Source: Neorhizobium galegae
GTDB taxonomy: Bacteria > Pseudomonadota > Alphaproteobacteria > Rhizobiales > Rhizobiaceae
DNA length: 64,000 nt
Reading direction: 5' to 3'
Assembly (NCBI RefSeq): GCF_017877135.1
Contig: NZ_JAGIPH010000001.1
Coordinates: 310,001-374,000 of the forward strand
Below, piece after piece: positions 33,286 through 42,074 of this stretch; position 1 is the stretch's first letter; each line of letters begins with the position of its first letter. A program made the position numbers and the translations under genes. Below the pieces are notes generated by a model, which saw only the letters and a program-made list of their open reading frames with translations, made no database searches and was not told the DNA's origin.

Positions 33286-35352
33286 ATGAGAAAGTCGTTT
33301 CTGTCAGGGGGCCTGGGGCTTTGCCTTTGCGCGGGAAGTCTCGCGGCCGCACCTTTGCCGGATGGGTCCGTGCCGCTGCCGATCGAGCGGCCGGCGGCGC
33401 TGGAGCGCGTGTCCGTGCCGGAATATACTGGCTCCATATCCCGCGCGGCCGTGCGTCCCGAAGCCACGCTACCGACCACCCAGCTGAAGGCGGGCCTGGA
33501 CTTTCTGTCGGCCAATGACGTTGCCAATGCGCTTGCCGTGCGCGACGGGCTTACGGAGGGATCGCTCGACCGCCATCTGATGACCTGGGCGATCGTCACC
33601 TCCGGCCTTCGCACTGTGCCCTCGCAGGAGATTGCCGCGGCCGAAAGCGAACTGCAGGGCTGGCCGGGTCTTGGCCGGCTGCGCGGCGCTTCGGAACGGG
33701 CACTGTTTAACGAGGACCCCTCGACCGGCGAGGTGCTGGCCGCCTTTGGCCGCACTGCGCCGGAAACGCCGCAAGGCGCCATTCTTCTTGCCCGCGCGCT
33801 GGTTGCGACCGGAAAAGCAGCGCAGGCATCCGCGACCCTGCGGCCGTTCTGGACGGGCTACGGCCTCGACAAGGATCTGGAGGATCGCATCCTTGCCGAA
33901 TTTCTGCCGTTGATCTCGATCTCCGATCACCGGGCGCGGATGGATTACCTGATGTATCGCGGCCGCACGGCGCAAGCGAAGCGGTTTGCCGGGCTCGGCC
34001 ATGCCCAGCCGCTCTACGCCGCCTGGAGCGCGGTGATCGGCAAGGCCAAAAATGCCGGTGCACTTCTTGATGCGGCCGGCTCCGGCTTTGCGCGCGATCC
34101 GGCCTACCAGTTTGCCCGCATCGAGTATCTGCGCCAGCAGGATCGCTATGCCGAGGCGGCGGCCGTGATGGAGCGGACACCGCGCGACCACAGCGAGCAG
34201 GTGAACTCCACCGAATGGTGGAATGAGCGACGCATCATCGCCCGCGGCCTTGCCGACAAGGGAGACCTCCGCGAAGCCTACCGCATCGCGGCCGGTCATG
34301 ACGCCAAAAACACGGTGGATGTCGTCGACGCCGAATTTCATGCCGGCTGGTATGCGCTGCGCGGGCTGAACGATCCGGCAACGGCTGCAAAACATTTCGA
34401 ACGCATCCTTTCCGCCTCCTCGCGACCGCTGTCGGCCTCGCGCGCGCTCTACTGGCTGGGCCGCGCGGCAGAACAGGGCGGCACGGGCCACGCGTCGGAA
34501 TTCTACGCCAAGGCTGCCCGCTATCCGGCAACCTTTTATGGCCAGCTGGCGGCGGCACGCCTGAAGACGAAATCGATCAATGTCTCCTATCCGGTGCCGA
34601 CGCCGAGCGACCGGCGGACCTTTGATGCGCGCGAGGCGGTGCGGGCGATCGACCGGCTGGATGCGAGCGGCCACAACGAGCGGGCCGACGCCCTTTACCG
34701 GGCCCTTGCCGACCAGCTGACGAGCCCCGGGGAACTCGCGATCCTCGCCGCCCGCGCCGAGCGCAATTTCAACCATGCGCTTTCGCTGCAGATCGGGAAA
34801 TCGGCCTTCAACCGCGGCATCGATGTGGCGGCACTCGCCTTTCCGATCGGCGTCATTCCGGCGAGCGCCCATATCGAAGGCTCCGGCAAGGCGCTGGCCT
34901 ATGCGATCGCGCGCCAGGAAAGCGCCTTCAACCCGGCCGCTGTTTCATCCGCCGATGCACGCGGCCTCCTGCAGATCCTGCCGGGCACGGCAAAGGGTGT
35001 CGCCACCCGTCACGGCATGACGTTCACACCGGCAAGGCTGACCAACGACCCCGGCTATAACGCCACGCTTGGCGCGCATTATCTCGGCGAACAGATCGAC
35101 AGTTTTGGCGGCTCCTACATCCTCACCTTCATTGCCTACAATGCCGGCCCGCGCCGCGTTCCCGAATGGATCGAGCGATACGGCGATCCGCGCGGCAAGT
35201 CTCTGGACGAGGTGGTCGACTGGATCGAGCGCATTCCTTTTCCGGAAACCCGCAACTATGTGCAGCGCGTGATGGAAAACTATCAGGTCTACAAGACACG
35301 CCTTGGCCAGAGCGCCGATATCGAGGACGACCTCAGATTCGGCCGACGCTGA
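33286..35352 (+). CDS. Soluble lytic murein transglycosylase (Slt70-like)
   Basis: 688-aa periplasmic enzyme that cleaves peptidoglycan glycan strands to anhydromuropeptides. A signal peptide covers about 1-22. A long alpha-superhelical region (about 60-510) leads to the SLT catalytic domain (about 530-660) with the catalytic glutamate E545 in AIARQESAFNP, then SADARGLLQILPGTAK and TFIAYNAGPRRVPEW. Size and order match Slt family 1A. It is divergent from dapA, a usual neighbourhood in rhizobia. Confidence 0.94.
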   Translation: MRKSFLSGGLGLCLCAGSLAAAPLPDGSVPLPIERPAALERVSVPEYTGSISRAAVRPEATLPTTQLKAGLDFLSANDVANALAVRDGLTEGSLDRHLMTWAIVTSGLRTVPSQEIAAAESELQGWPGLGRLRGASERALFNEDPSTGEVLAAFGRTAPETPQGAILLARALVATGKAAQASATLRPFWTGYGLDKDLEDRILAEFLPLISISDHRARMDYLMYRGRTAQAKRFAGLGHAQPLYAAWSAVIGKAKNAGALLDAAGSGFARDPAYQFARIEYLRQQDRYAEAAAVMERTPRDHSEQVNSTEWWNERRIIARGLADKGDLREAYRIAAGHDAKNTVDVVDAEFHAGWYALRGLNDPATAAKHFERILSASSRPLSASRALYWLGRAAEQGGTGHASEFYAKAARYPATFYGQLAAARLKTKSINVSYPVPTPSDRRTFDAREAVRAIDRLDASGHNERADALYRALADQLTSPGELAILAARAERNFNHALSLQIGKSAFNRGIDVAALAFPIGVIPASAHIEGSGKALAYAIARQESAFNPAAVSSADARGLLQILPGTAKGVATRHGMTFTPARLTNDPGYNATLGAHYLGEQIDSFGGSYILTFIAYNAGPRRVPEWIERYGDPRGKSLDEVVDWIERIPFPETRNYVQRVMENYQVYKTRLGQSADIEDDLRFGRR

Positions 35353-35439
35353 CGCCATCCCTCAGGCGATCAAATTTGCCCTGCCCTTCCAGCCTCCGAT
35401 CGGCTAGCCTTGGGGAATGGCAATGGGAGGCAGTGTGTC

Positions 35440-36312
35440 ATGGAATGGCTGCAGCAGTATGTCACGGCCGGGGACGGCTTGAGGCTCGGCTACCGGATCT
35501 ACGATGCGCGCGCCGGATCGGACGGGCTTCCCCTCGTTTGCCTTCCGGGGCTCACCCGTAACGCTCGCGACTTTCACGAGATCGCCGAAACGATTGCAGA
35601 AGATAGCGAGAAGCCGCGCCGGGTGATCGCCATCGATTACCGCGGGCGCGGCAGTTCGCAGCGCGCCACCGACCCGGCAACCTATACGCCGGTCGTCGAA
35701 GCGCAGGACCTTCTGACGGTGCTCGACAGCTGCGGCATCGACAAGGCCGCCTTTATCGGCACCTCGCGCGGCGGTCTCATCCTGCATGTGCTGACGGGTC
35801 TTGCGCCGCAGCGAATCTCTGCCGTCATCCTCAATGATATCGGACCGGAACTGGGTGTGGAGGGACTGCGCCAGATCCAGGCCTATCTGCGCTCACCGGT
35901 ATGGCCGACATCCTGGGCCGAGGCGGAGGCGCTGCTGAAAAGCCTACACGGAACCGACTTCCCGGCCCTTGCCGAGGCCGACTGGAGAACCCTTGCCCAC
36001 GCGGTCTATGCGGAGCGGGAGGGCGGGCTGGAGCCTGATTGCGACCCGGCGATTGCCGAGGGCTTTGCAAGTCTCGACCTCACCCAACCGCTCCCGGCGC
36101 TCTGGCCCCAGTTCGATGCCTTTCCAGACGTGCCGATGATGATGATTCGCGGTGCGCATTCAAAGCTTCTGACGCCGGAGACGGTTGCACGCATGACAGA
36201 GCACCGCCCTTCCCTCACCGTGATCACCGCATCGGGCCAGGGCCACGCTCCGCTGCTGCATCTTGGTGACCTGCCCGCCGCGATCAGAACATTTTTGTAT
36301 CAGGCGAACTGA
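35440..36312 (+). CDS. Alpha/beta-fold hydrolase
   Basis: 290-aa hydrolase. The nucleophile elbow is G-T-S-R-G in AAFIGTSRGGLI, with serine as nucleophile; the oxyanion-hole region is PLVCLPGLTRNARDF, the acid is probably in MMMIRGAHSKLL or nearby, and the histidine is in SGQGHAPLL. Substrate unknown; esterases, lactonases and haloperoxidase-like enzymes share this pattern. The start at 35440 follows GGGAGG by about 10 nt; 35410 is a longer alternative. It is 87 nt after the transglycosylase gene. Confidence 0.88.
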   Translation: MEWLQQYVTAGDGLRLGYRIYDARAGSDGLPLVCLPGLTRNARDFHEIAETIAEDSEKPRRVIAIDYRGRGSSQRATDPATYTPVVEAQDLLTVLDSCGIDKAAFIGTSRGGLILHVLTGLAPQRISAVILNDIGPELGVEGLRQIQAYLRSPVWPTSWAEAEALLKSLHGTDFPALAEADWRTLAHAVYAEREGGLEPDCDPAIAEGFASLDLTQPLPALWPQFDAFPDVPMMMIRGAHSKLLTPETVARMTEHRPSLTVITASGQGHAPLLHLGDLPAAIRTFLYQAN

Positions 36313-36375
36313 TGCCCGGCGCATGAGGTCGCGGCGCCACGACGATCAGGGTGCCGAAATTGCCTTTGCATTCCT

Positions 36376-36450
36376 CCGTCATGCTCGGGCTTGTCACGAG
36401 CATCTCCAACGCTTTGCCTTTATTGGGCCGTCGCAACGCCGAGGATCACA
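36376..36450. repeat. Dispersed bipartite repeat, degenerate copy 2
   Basis: CGTCATGCTCGGGCTTGTCA and CGAGCATCTCCAACG are the complement of the right half of the 26622-26709 repeat with a few changes; the second half survives only as CGCCGAGGATCAC. It lies 3' of the hydrolase gene. Confidence 0.55.
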
Positions 36451-36473
36451 TCGCGGTAGGAGATAACAACAAA

Positions 36474-36498
36474 AAACCCGCCCTTGTGAGGCGGGTTT
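36474..36498. terminator. Bidirectional terminator of first porin gene
   Basis: AAACCCGCC (36474-36482) and GGCGGGTTT (36490-36498) with a 7-nt loop. On the minus strand it continues into TTTTTTG, an excellent terminator for the porin mRNA. Confidence 0.85.
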
Positions 36499-36542
36499 CG
36501 AAGTTTGGGCACTGAAGGCATCAAGCCTTCCTGAGGCTGACC

Positions 36543-37616
36543 TCAGAAGCCGCGCTGCAGACGGAAGAAGCCCGTCCAGGAGTCGCCGCCGCCGTTTGCA
36601 CGCGAACCATCGATATCCTGATAGTTAGCAGCAATCTTGGTGGTGAGGTTTTCAGCCAGCTTGTAGTCCAGCGTTACGCCAGCGCGCCATGCATCGCGGC
36701 TGCCGGTGAAGTCGCCCGAGGAATTGACGTCAACCGTACCGAAGTACTGGAAGCCGGGGGTGATGCTGAGCTTGTCGTTGACGGCCAGAGCGTATTCAGC
36801 AGCAACCGTCCACTCGGATTCTTCGTAGTAGGCGTTTGCGCCGCTTGCCCATACAGCAGCGATGCTTGCGGTGCCGGGGCCGATCTTGGCCGAAGCGATA
36901 CCACGGATTGCACCGTTTTCAGCGTCGGTGTCGTAGGAGCCGATCAGGTTAGCCGTGACCGGGCCTGCAGCAAAGCCTACCGTGCCGCTGATGCCGACAT
37001 TGTTATCAGCCTTAGCAATGTATGCGCTCGGAACGCCGAGGTTGTTGAAGCTTCCCGTCACGTCGCCAGCAAGGCGGCCTTCCAGCTCTTCAGCAGCGAT
37101 ACCAGCGTAGAAGGCGCCAGCCGTGTAGGTGTAACGAACGGCATTGTACTGCGTCGTGTTGGACGACAGGATATCCGTTTCGCCGGACAGATCGTCATCC
37201 CACCAGCTGTAGAAGTAACCAACCTTCAGGCCAGCAACTTCGATGAAGGCCTGGTCGACGTTGACGCCGCGATCGGACGAATTGTCGGCATTGCCGCGCA
37301 GGCCAATGAAGCCACGAACGGCACCAAGTTCGGTGTCAGAGCGGGTATCGAGCTCAAGCTGAGCGCGGGTGAAGGAGTTCCAGTCTGACGTGCCCGACAG
37401 AGCGCGGCCGAAATCGGTCTGGAAACGAACGTAACCGCCGATCTTGAGGCAGGTTTCCGAGCCCGGGATGTAGAAGAAGCCGGCGCCGAAGGCGTCGCAA
37501 ACACGGACATATTCCATGGGCTCAGGTTCTGCAGCCACGATGGCATCAGCGGCGTAGGAGGCGGAGCCGAACGACAGTGCGGCAACCGAGCTCAGGACGA
37601 CAGCTCTAAAGTTCAT
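36543..37616 (-). CDS. RopA-type outer-membrane porin (copy 1)
   Basis: 357-aa general diffusion porin. A signal peptide ends near SYA-ADA. The mature start is DAIVAAEPEPMEYVRVCDAF, followed by GAGFFYIPGSETCLKIGGYV, the RopA/Omp2-like family signature with a conserved Cys pair. Alternating strands fill the rest and the protein ends in GFFRLQRGF with a terminal Phe, as expected for BamA recognition. A GAGGAAAA site precedes the ATG. The second paralogue lies upstream on the same strand, separated by 888 nt. Confidence 0.93.
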   Translation of the reverse strand: MNFRAVVLSSVAALSFGSASYAADAIVAAEPEPMEYVRVCDAFGAGFFYIPGSETCLKIGGYVRFQTDFGRALSGTSDWNSFTRAQLELDTRSDTELGAVRGFIGLRGNADNSSDRGVNVDQAFIEVAGLKVGYFYSWWDDDLSGETDILSSNTTQYNAVRYTYTAGAFYAGIAAEELEGRLAGDVTGSFNNLGVPSAYIAKADNNVGISGTVGFAAGPVTANLIGSYDTDAENGAIRGIASAKIGPGTASIAAVWASGANAYYEESEWTVAAEYALAVNDKLSITPGFQYFGTVDVNSSGDFTGSRDAWRAGVTLDYKLAENLTTKIAANYQDIDGSRANGGGDSWTGFFRLQRGF

Positions 37617-38450
37617 GATTTTTCCTCGGGACGTTGTTTAGAAACAATCAGGTAACGAACCGTCGCCTGAATTGCTGTTATCTAACCACCGATCGCCGGA
37701 CGGGGAAAATTAAAAACGTCCCGAATTTGTCGTTCCACGGTCCGCAGCAGACAATGTGTTGCGCTTTCGTGACAGAGTCACCAACGGCCGCCTTTTTTTT
37801 AGGCATCCAGCCTTATTGCAGCGCACAGTGCCGCCACATTTGCGCCTAACCTGTTAAATTCCTTAAGGATATTGTTCACCCTCAGCACATTGTGACGGCA
37901 ATTCGTTCATCAATAGCGGACGCATTTTCGCAAAATTGTCAGCCGACTCGCGGGCTGCGTCTCCGGCTGCCGACTCAGTTGCACGACTCACCGGTGAGTT
38001 CAGCAAGCGGCAACGCATGCACCAGCCTCTGGCGCTCAGCCGCAAACGCATGACGTTCGTCATGCACGGCTCTCCACGCGCAACCTGCACCGCGAAGAAT
38101 CGATGCCAAACACTCGACAAGATGCCATACATCCACGTGGACCCTGAACAAGAGCAAAATCCGTAAGCGTGAATTGCATAGTCCTCGCCCACGAGGTCGC
38201 AGGTGTCGGGTAAGCAAGCGTCATGGGCCTGAGGTAGCTTCGCAATGGACGCAGCCAGGCGTCTACGCGCACGACCCATTGGACACGCCGCTGCCAGCTT
38301 TTACGAATCTCAAGGGCGCCCACCAAAAAGCAGCCGATAATATTCCTCGATTTCGCCAGAGTGACGAGTTTTGGCCTACAGGCTGGCGTGAGGGCCGCCG
38401 CGCCATGGGGATTTGCGTGCGACATCCCGCCCGACGCGCCTCGATCCAAA
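37617..38450. other. Inter-porin spacer with no supported gene
   Basis: About 830 nt. The first 250 nt, upstream of porin copy 1, are AT-rich and hold its promoter and leader. The next 500 nt are GC-richer and open in several frames on both strands (for example minus 37863-38279 and 38060-38449), but none has a ribosome site, family similarity or normal codon pattern. Two marked palindromes lie in it (37986-37999 and 38048-38063). It may be a decayed mobile element or gene. Confidence 0.4.
37986..37999. promoter_or_regulatory. 14-bp perfect palindrome in inter-porin spacer
   Basis: ACTCACCGGTGAGT is self-complementary. It is about 370 nt upstream of porin copy 1, which is far for an operator of that gene. 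A second palindrome, CATGACGTTCGTCATG with 7-bp arms, lies about 50 nt away. Confidence 0.3.
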
Positions 38451-38454
38451 ACAA

Positions 38455-38479
38455 AAAGCCCGGCGTGAAGCCGGGCTTT
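38455..38479. terminator. Terminator of second porin gene
   Basis: AAAGCCCGGC (38455-38464) and GCCGGGCTTT (38470-38479), 5-nt loop, followed on the minus strand by TTGTTTTGG. It lies 25 nt after the porin stop. Confidence 0.85.
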
Positions 38480-38504
38480 CCGTTCATCTGATGGTTAGAT
38501 CAGA

Positions 38505-39536
38505 TTAGAATGCGCGCTGCAGGCGCAGGTAACCAGACCAGCTTTCCGAAGCGTTGTCCGGATCGAGGTACTGAACCGAAGCCTTGGCGGACAGGTTCTT
38601 GGCGAGCTGGTAGTCGAACGTCAGACCAGCCTTCCAAGCGTTGTTGTCGCCGAAGTCCGTGCCGGCAGCATTCTTCAGGCTGTCGTAGTACTGGAAGCCG
38701 GGGGTGATCTTGAACTTGTCGGTGACCTTCACAGCGTATTCAACAGCGACTGCCCACTCCGACGTGTCGTAGTAAGCGTTCGGGCCACTTGCCCATACGC
38801 CAGCCAGGCCGAGCGTGCCCGGGCCGAGGTCAGCCGTAGCGATAATGCGAACAGCGCCTTCGCTCTGGTCGGTGTCGTAGCCGCCGAGCAGCGCAACAGC
38901 AGCCGGACCGAACTTGCCACCAACGATGGCTTCGATGCCGACGTTGTTGTCGGTTTCGCCCGGACGAGCAACGCCTTCGAGTTCGTCAACAGCCACACCA
39001 GCGTATGCAGCGCCAGCCGTGTAGGTGTAACGAATGGAGTTGAATCGGGTCGTGCCAGCTGCCAGATCGTCGGTTTCGCCAGAGAGACCATCGTCCCACC
39101 AGTTGTAGTAGTAACCAACCTTCAGGCCACCGATTTCGATGAAGGCCTGATCGACGTTAACGCCACGGCTGCTGCCGTTATCCGCGTCACCACGCAGGCC
39201 GATGAAGCCGCGCAGGGCGCCGAATTCGGTGTCCGAACGGGTGTCGATTTCGAGCTGGGCGCGCGTGAAGGAATCCCAGTCCGACGTGGAAGTGGCGCTC
39301 GGCGTACCACCGTTGGAAGCGTCACGACCGATGTTCGTCTGGAAACGAACGTAGCCGCCGATCTTGAGGCAGGTTTCAGAACCCGGGATGTAGAAGAAGC
39401 CGGCGCCGAAAGCGTCGCAAACGCGAACGTATTCCATGGGCTCGGGCTCAGCAGCGACGATAGCGTCAGCAGCCTGTGCGCCAGATACTGCAGCGAGAGC
39501 TGCAGCGGAGCCGAGAAGAAGGCTCTTGATGTTCAT
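38505..39536 (-). CDS. RopA-type outer-membrane porin (copy 2)
   Basis: 343-aa paralogue of the porin at 36543-37616. The signal peptide (MNIKSLLLGSAAALAAVSGA) matches the rhizobial RopA family closely. The first 45 mature residues, including DAIVAAEPEPMEYVRVCDAF, are essentially identical to copy 1; the surface-loop regions differ, which points to duplication with loop divergence, perhaps under phage or immune pressure. It ends in GYLRLQRAF with terminal Phe. A GGAGG site precedes the ATG. Confidence 0.94.
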   Translation of the reverse strand: MNIKSLLLGSAAALAAVSGAQAADAIVAAEPEPMEYVRVCDAFGAGFFYIPGSETCLKIGGYVRFQTNIGRDASNGGTPSATSTSDWDSFTRAQLEIDTRSDTEFGALRGFIGLRGDADNGSSRGVNVDQAFIEIGGLKVGYYYNWWDDGLSGETDDLAAGTTRFNSIRYTYTAGAAYAGVAVDELEGVARPGETDNNVGIEAIVGGKFGPAAVALLGGYDTDQSEGAVRIIATADLGPGTLGLAGVWASGPNAYYDTSEWAVAVEYAVKVTDKFKITPGFQYYDSLKNAAGTDFGDNNAWKAGLTFDYQLAKNLSAKASVQYLDPDNASESWSGYLRLQRAF

Positions 39537-39932
39537 ATTGACCTCCAGTCAAAGTTTCGTAAGGGTCTGGGTTTTTTGGCTGAAGGACAGCATTCCCTGC
39601 CCCATCCCCGTCGGTTCTTTAGAAGACAACGATCCACCGCCGCTTCTGATGGTGAACATACAAGAGAGACTTACTCATGCAATCGTGAACTGAACCCGTT
39701 CCGTTCCGATGCAGATGCTTAAGAAACCCCTGTTGCGAAAAGGACACAAAAGCGTGAGGCGACGGGGAGAGAAATTTACGTTTGCTTAAGAAAGTCCTTA
39801 AGCCACAGGATGTTACGTCCGATGCGCGCTATCCGGCTTTACGGATGAGGCTCCATCATCGACGCAGCAAATCAAGATTAGGGAAAAATAGAAGAGCCGC
39901 CTTTCAAGGCGGCTTCTGCCACGGCAGTTGCG
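39537..39932. other. Intergenic region between porin copy 2 and tRNA-Ser
   Basis: About 400 nt. It contains the porin leader and promoter, a run of AT-rich sequence, and near the tRNA end the terminator at 39895-39914. No open frame is convincing. Confidence 0.4.
39895..39914 (-). terminator. Terminator of tRNA-Ser
   Basis: AGCCGCC (39895-39901) and GGCGGCT (39908-39914). On the minus strand it is followed by CTTCTATTTTTCCC, a T-rich tract, 18 nt after the tRNA 3' end. Confidence 0.8.
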
Positions 39933-40022
39933 TGGCGGAGAGGATGGGATTCGAACCCACGATACCATTTCTGGTATACTCCCTTAGCAGGGGAGCGCCT
40001 TCGACCACTCGGCCACCTCTCC
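39933..40022 (-). tRNA. tRNA-Ser (anticodon GCU)
   Basis: 90-nt class II tRNA read on the minus strand. The acceptor stem GGAGAGG pairs with CCTCTCC, the discriminator is G, and CCA is encoded. The anticodon arm is CTCCC-CTGCTAA-GGGAG, giving anticodon GCU for AGC/AGU codons. A long variable arm (TATACCAGAAATGGTATC) and the GGTTCGAATCC T-arm are present. It is a single gene followed by its own terminator; no integrase or duplicated tRNA end flanks it. Confidence 0.97.
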
Positions 40023-40137
40023 GGTGGGGAGGTGATTATTGCGGTCGGCCGGCGATTGCAAGGCATTTTCCGGCGTTTCGTCACAAATCCCAAAGGAAAG
40101 CCCGCAAATCCCGGTAAAGCACCGCGCCGAAAGGCTT

Positions 40138-41355
40138 TCAGGCCAGCAGCAGTTTCAGGTCTTGCGCCGCATCGGCCAGAATCGCCGCATCCGGCTGCCG
40201 GCCAAGCTCGAGCAGTTTCTTGCCCGTCACATAGGCTTTCGCATCATTGATGGCATCGACGGCGATGAACCGGCCCTCTCGAAAATACCAGACGGAGGCC
40301 GCCCCCTCGCGTGCGCCCGGGCGCAGGCGCGTTTCATCATATCCCTGGTTGAAGCCGGCGATCTGCAGCTTGACGTCATACTGATCCGACCAGAACCAGG
40401 GCTTGGGCAGATAAGGTGTTGCGGCACCGGCAAGCGTGGCTGCGGCCGATTCGGCCTGGTCCACGGCGTTCTGCACTGATTCGAGCCGAATCTGCGCTCC
40501 TTCATAAGGAAGACTCACGCAATCTCCGACGGCAAGGATCTGCGGATCGGAGGTGCGGGCAAACGAATCGACCGTTATTCCGTTTGCCACCTCAAGGCCG
40601 GCGGTCTTTGCCAGCATGTCGTTCGCCGTCACGCCGATGCCGACAATGACGAAATCCACGTCGAGAACCGTTCCATCGGAAAGCTCGGCGCCGCTGACAT
40701 GGCCATTCGTACCGATCAGGCGCCGAAGCCCGGTCGATTCGCGCAGATCCACGCCGTGGTCCAGATGAATGGCGCGGATGATGTCGGCGGTTTCGCGGGC
40801 GGCGACGCGGTTGAGGATGCGCTCGGCCATTTCGATGAGTGTCACCTCGAGCCCCTTGTGACGGGCAACCGCCGCCGCCTCGAGCCCGATATAGCCGCCG
40901 CCGATGACGAGCACCCGGCGTCCGGCGAGCATTTCGCCGGCGAGACGGTCTGCGTCGCGCTTGTCGCGCATGACATAGACACCGTCGAGATCGCCGCCGA
41001 TGGCCGCCGGCAGGGTGCGCGGCGTGGCCCCCGTTGCCAGAACCAGCGTGCCGTAATCGAGCCGCGTGCCATCCTGCAGGCGCACCGTGCGGGCGGCCCG
41101 GTCGATCTCCTCGACAAAGGTTGCAAGCCGCAACTCCACGGCATTCTCGTCAAACCAGCTTGGGGGGCGCAGCAGCAGTCTTGAAAACTCCATCTCGCCG
41201 AGGAGGTATTTTTTCGACAGCGGCGGGCGCTGGTAGGGCGGCACGGCTTCCGCGCTGATCATGGTAATGGGACGTTCGTCCTTCAGCGCACGCAACTTTG
41301 CGGCCAGCGAAAAGCCTGCCTGCCCGCCCCCGATGATCACCAGCTTGTCCGACAC
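40138..41355 (-). CDS. FAD-dependent NAD(P)H:ferredoxin-type reductase
   Basis: 405-aa flavoprotein of the rubredoxin/ferredoxin reductase group (as in Rieske oxygenase systems). FAD motif: GGGQAGFSLAAKLR near the N-terminus; NAD motif: GGGYIGLEAAAVA at about 148-160; second FAD motif: LAVGDCVSLPY. A C-terminal reductase domain (about 320-400) includes KPWFWSDQYDVKLQ, typical for the group. The GTG at 41355 with AGGAGA 6 nt earlier was chosen over an upstream ATG that lacks a site. No oxygenase or ferredoxin gene lies next to it, so its partner is elsewhere. Confidence 0.9.
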   Translation of the reverse strand: MSDKLVIIGGGQAGFSLAAKLRALKDERPITMISAEAVPPYQRPPLSKKYLLGEMEFSRLLLRPPSWFDENAVELRLATFVEEIDRAARTVRLQDGTRLDYGTLVLATGATPRTLPAAIGGDLDGVYVMRDKRDADRLAGEMLAGRRVLVIGGGYIGLEAAAVARHKGLEVTLIEMAERILNRVAARETADIIRAIHLDHGVDLRESTGLRRLIGTNGHVSGAELSDGTVLDVDFVIVGIGVTANDMLAKTAGLEVANGITVDSFARTSDPQILAVGDCVSLPYEGAQIRLESVQNAVDQAESAAATLAGAATPYLPKPWFWSDQYDVKLQIAGFNQGYDETRLRPGAREGAASVWYFREGRFIAVDAINDAKAYVTGKKLLELGRQPDAAILADAAQDLKLLLA

Positions 41356-41600
41356 TGTCTTTTCTCCTTGGCAAAGCCGGTGCCGAACCGCGCGGCACAT
41401 GGCGTGCACGGCCTCTGGGGTAGCGCCCTGCCCGGCCTTCGTCAACCGCGCCGCTCAAAGACAGTCAAGGCATGGAAACCACTGACAAAAACTGACCTGT
41501 TCAGCGGTATTTTATCATTCACCTTCAAGATGTATCATCACTATACGGTCAAGATCGGATCGTCGCAGTCATTGGATTGTCGCAGTCATGGGAGGGTTAC

Positions 41601-41954
41601 ATGCCCTTGAACATCGTCAGAGATACAAAACCGTTCATTCCTCATGACGAGGTGTTTGAAAAATTCGACATCGACCGCCCCGGCAAGATCATTTTCGTCG
41701 GGCATCGCCTCAGCACCGCGCAGCAGATGCGCTGCCTAGTGCGCAAGATCTCGCTGTATGGCGCCCAGCTGGAGGTGAGCCCCAGCCTCTCGGTGCCCAA
41801 AAACTTCTTCCTGGAGATCCTCGGCATTCGCGACGAGATCGGCTGCACGCTGATTCGCCGCGAAGAGGAGAAGGTGACCGTCGGCTTCAACATGCTGATC
41901 GACGCCGATTTTCTCCACCATGTGATCCGCGTGAGCTTCGATTCGAATCATTGA
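41601..41954 (+). CDS. PilZ-like domain protein
   Basis: 117-aa protein with a single beta-barrel-like domain. CLVRKISLYGAQLEVSPSLS followed by VPKNFFLEI matches the shape of PilZ domains (x-x-S-x-x-G-A-x-L-x-V ... P-x-x-F-x-L). However, the canonical D/N before x-S-x-x-G is lysine here and the upstream R-x-x-x-R is not clear, so binding of cyclic di-GMP is doubtful. The ATG at 41601 has a GGGAGGG site. It stands alone before the aminotransferase gene. Confidence 0.6.
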   Translation: MPLNIVRDTKPFIPHDEVFEKFDIDRPGKIIFVGHRLSTAQQMRCLVRKISLYGAQLEVSPSLSVPKNFFLEILGIRDEIGCTLIRREEEKVTVGFNMLIDADFLHHVIRVSFDSNH

Positions 41955-42074
41955 TGCGCTGATGGGAGGCCGGTCTTGCGACGTTGGGCGAACCGCCCAG
42001 CGCCACAGCGGCCTTGCACGGGCGTCAAACGCACCTATGCTGGCGTCAGGTTTTCCTTACATCGGACGTTCAGC

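Noticed and set aside
37863-38449. Overlapping minus-strand frames in the inter-porin spacer, considered as a broken transposase
   Set aside because: No D-D-E or HTH pattern, no terminal inverted repeats or target duplication could be found by eye; kept only as an unexplained spacer.
39933-40022. tRNA-Ser as integration site of a genomic island
   Set aside because: No integrase gene next to it and no repeat of the tRNA 3' end seen nearby; flanking genes look like core genome.
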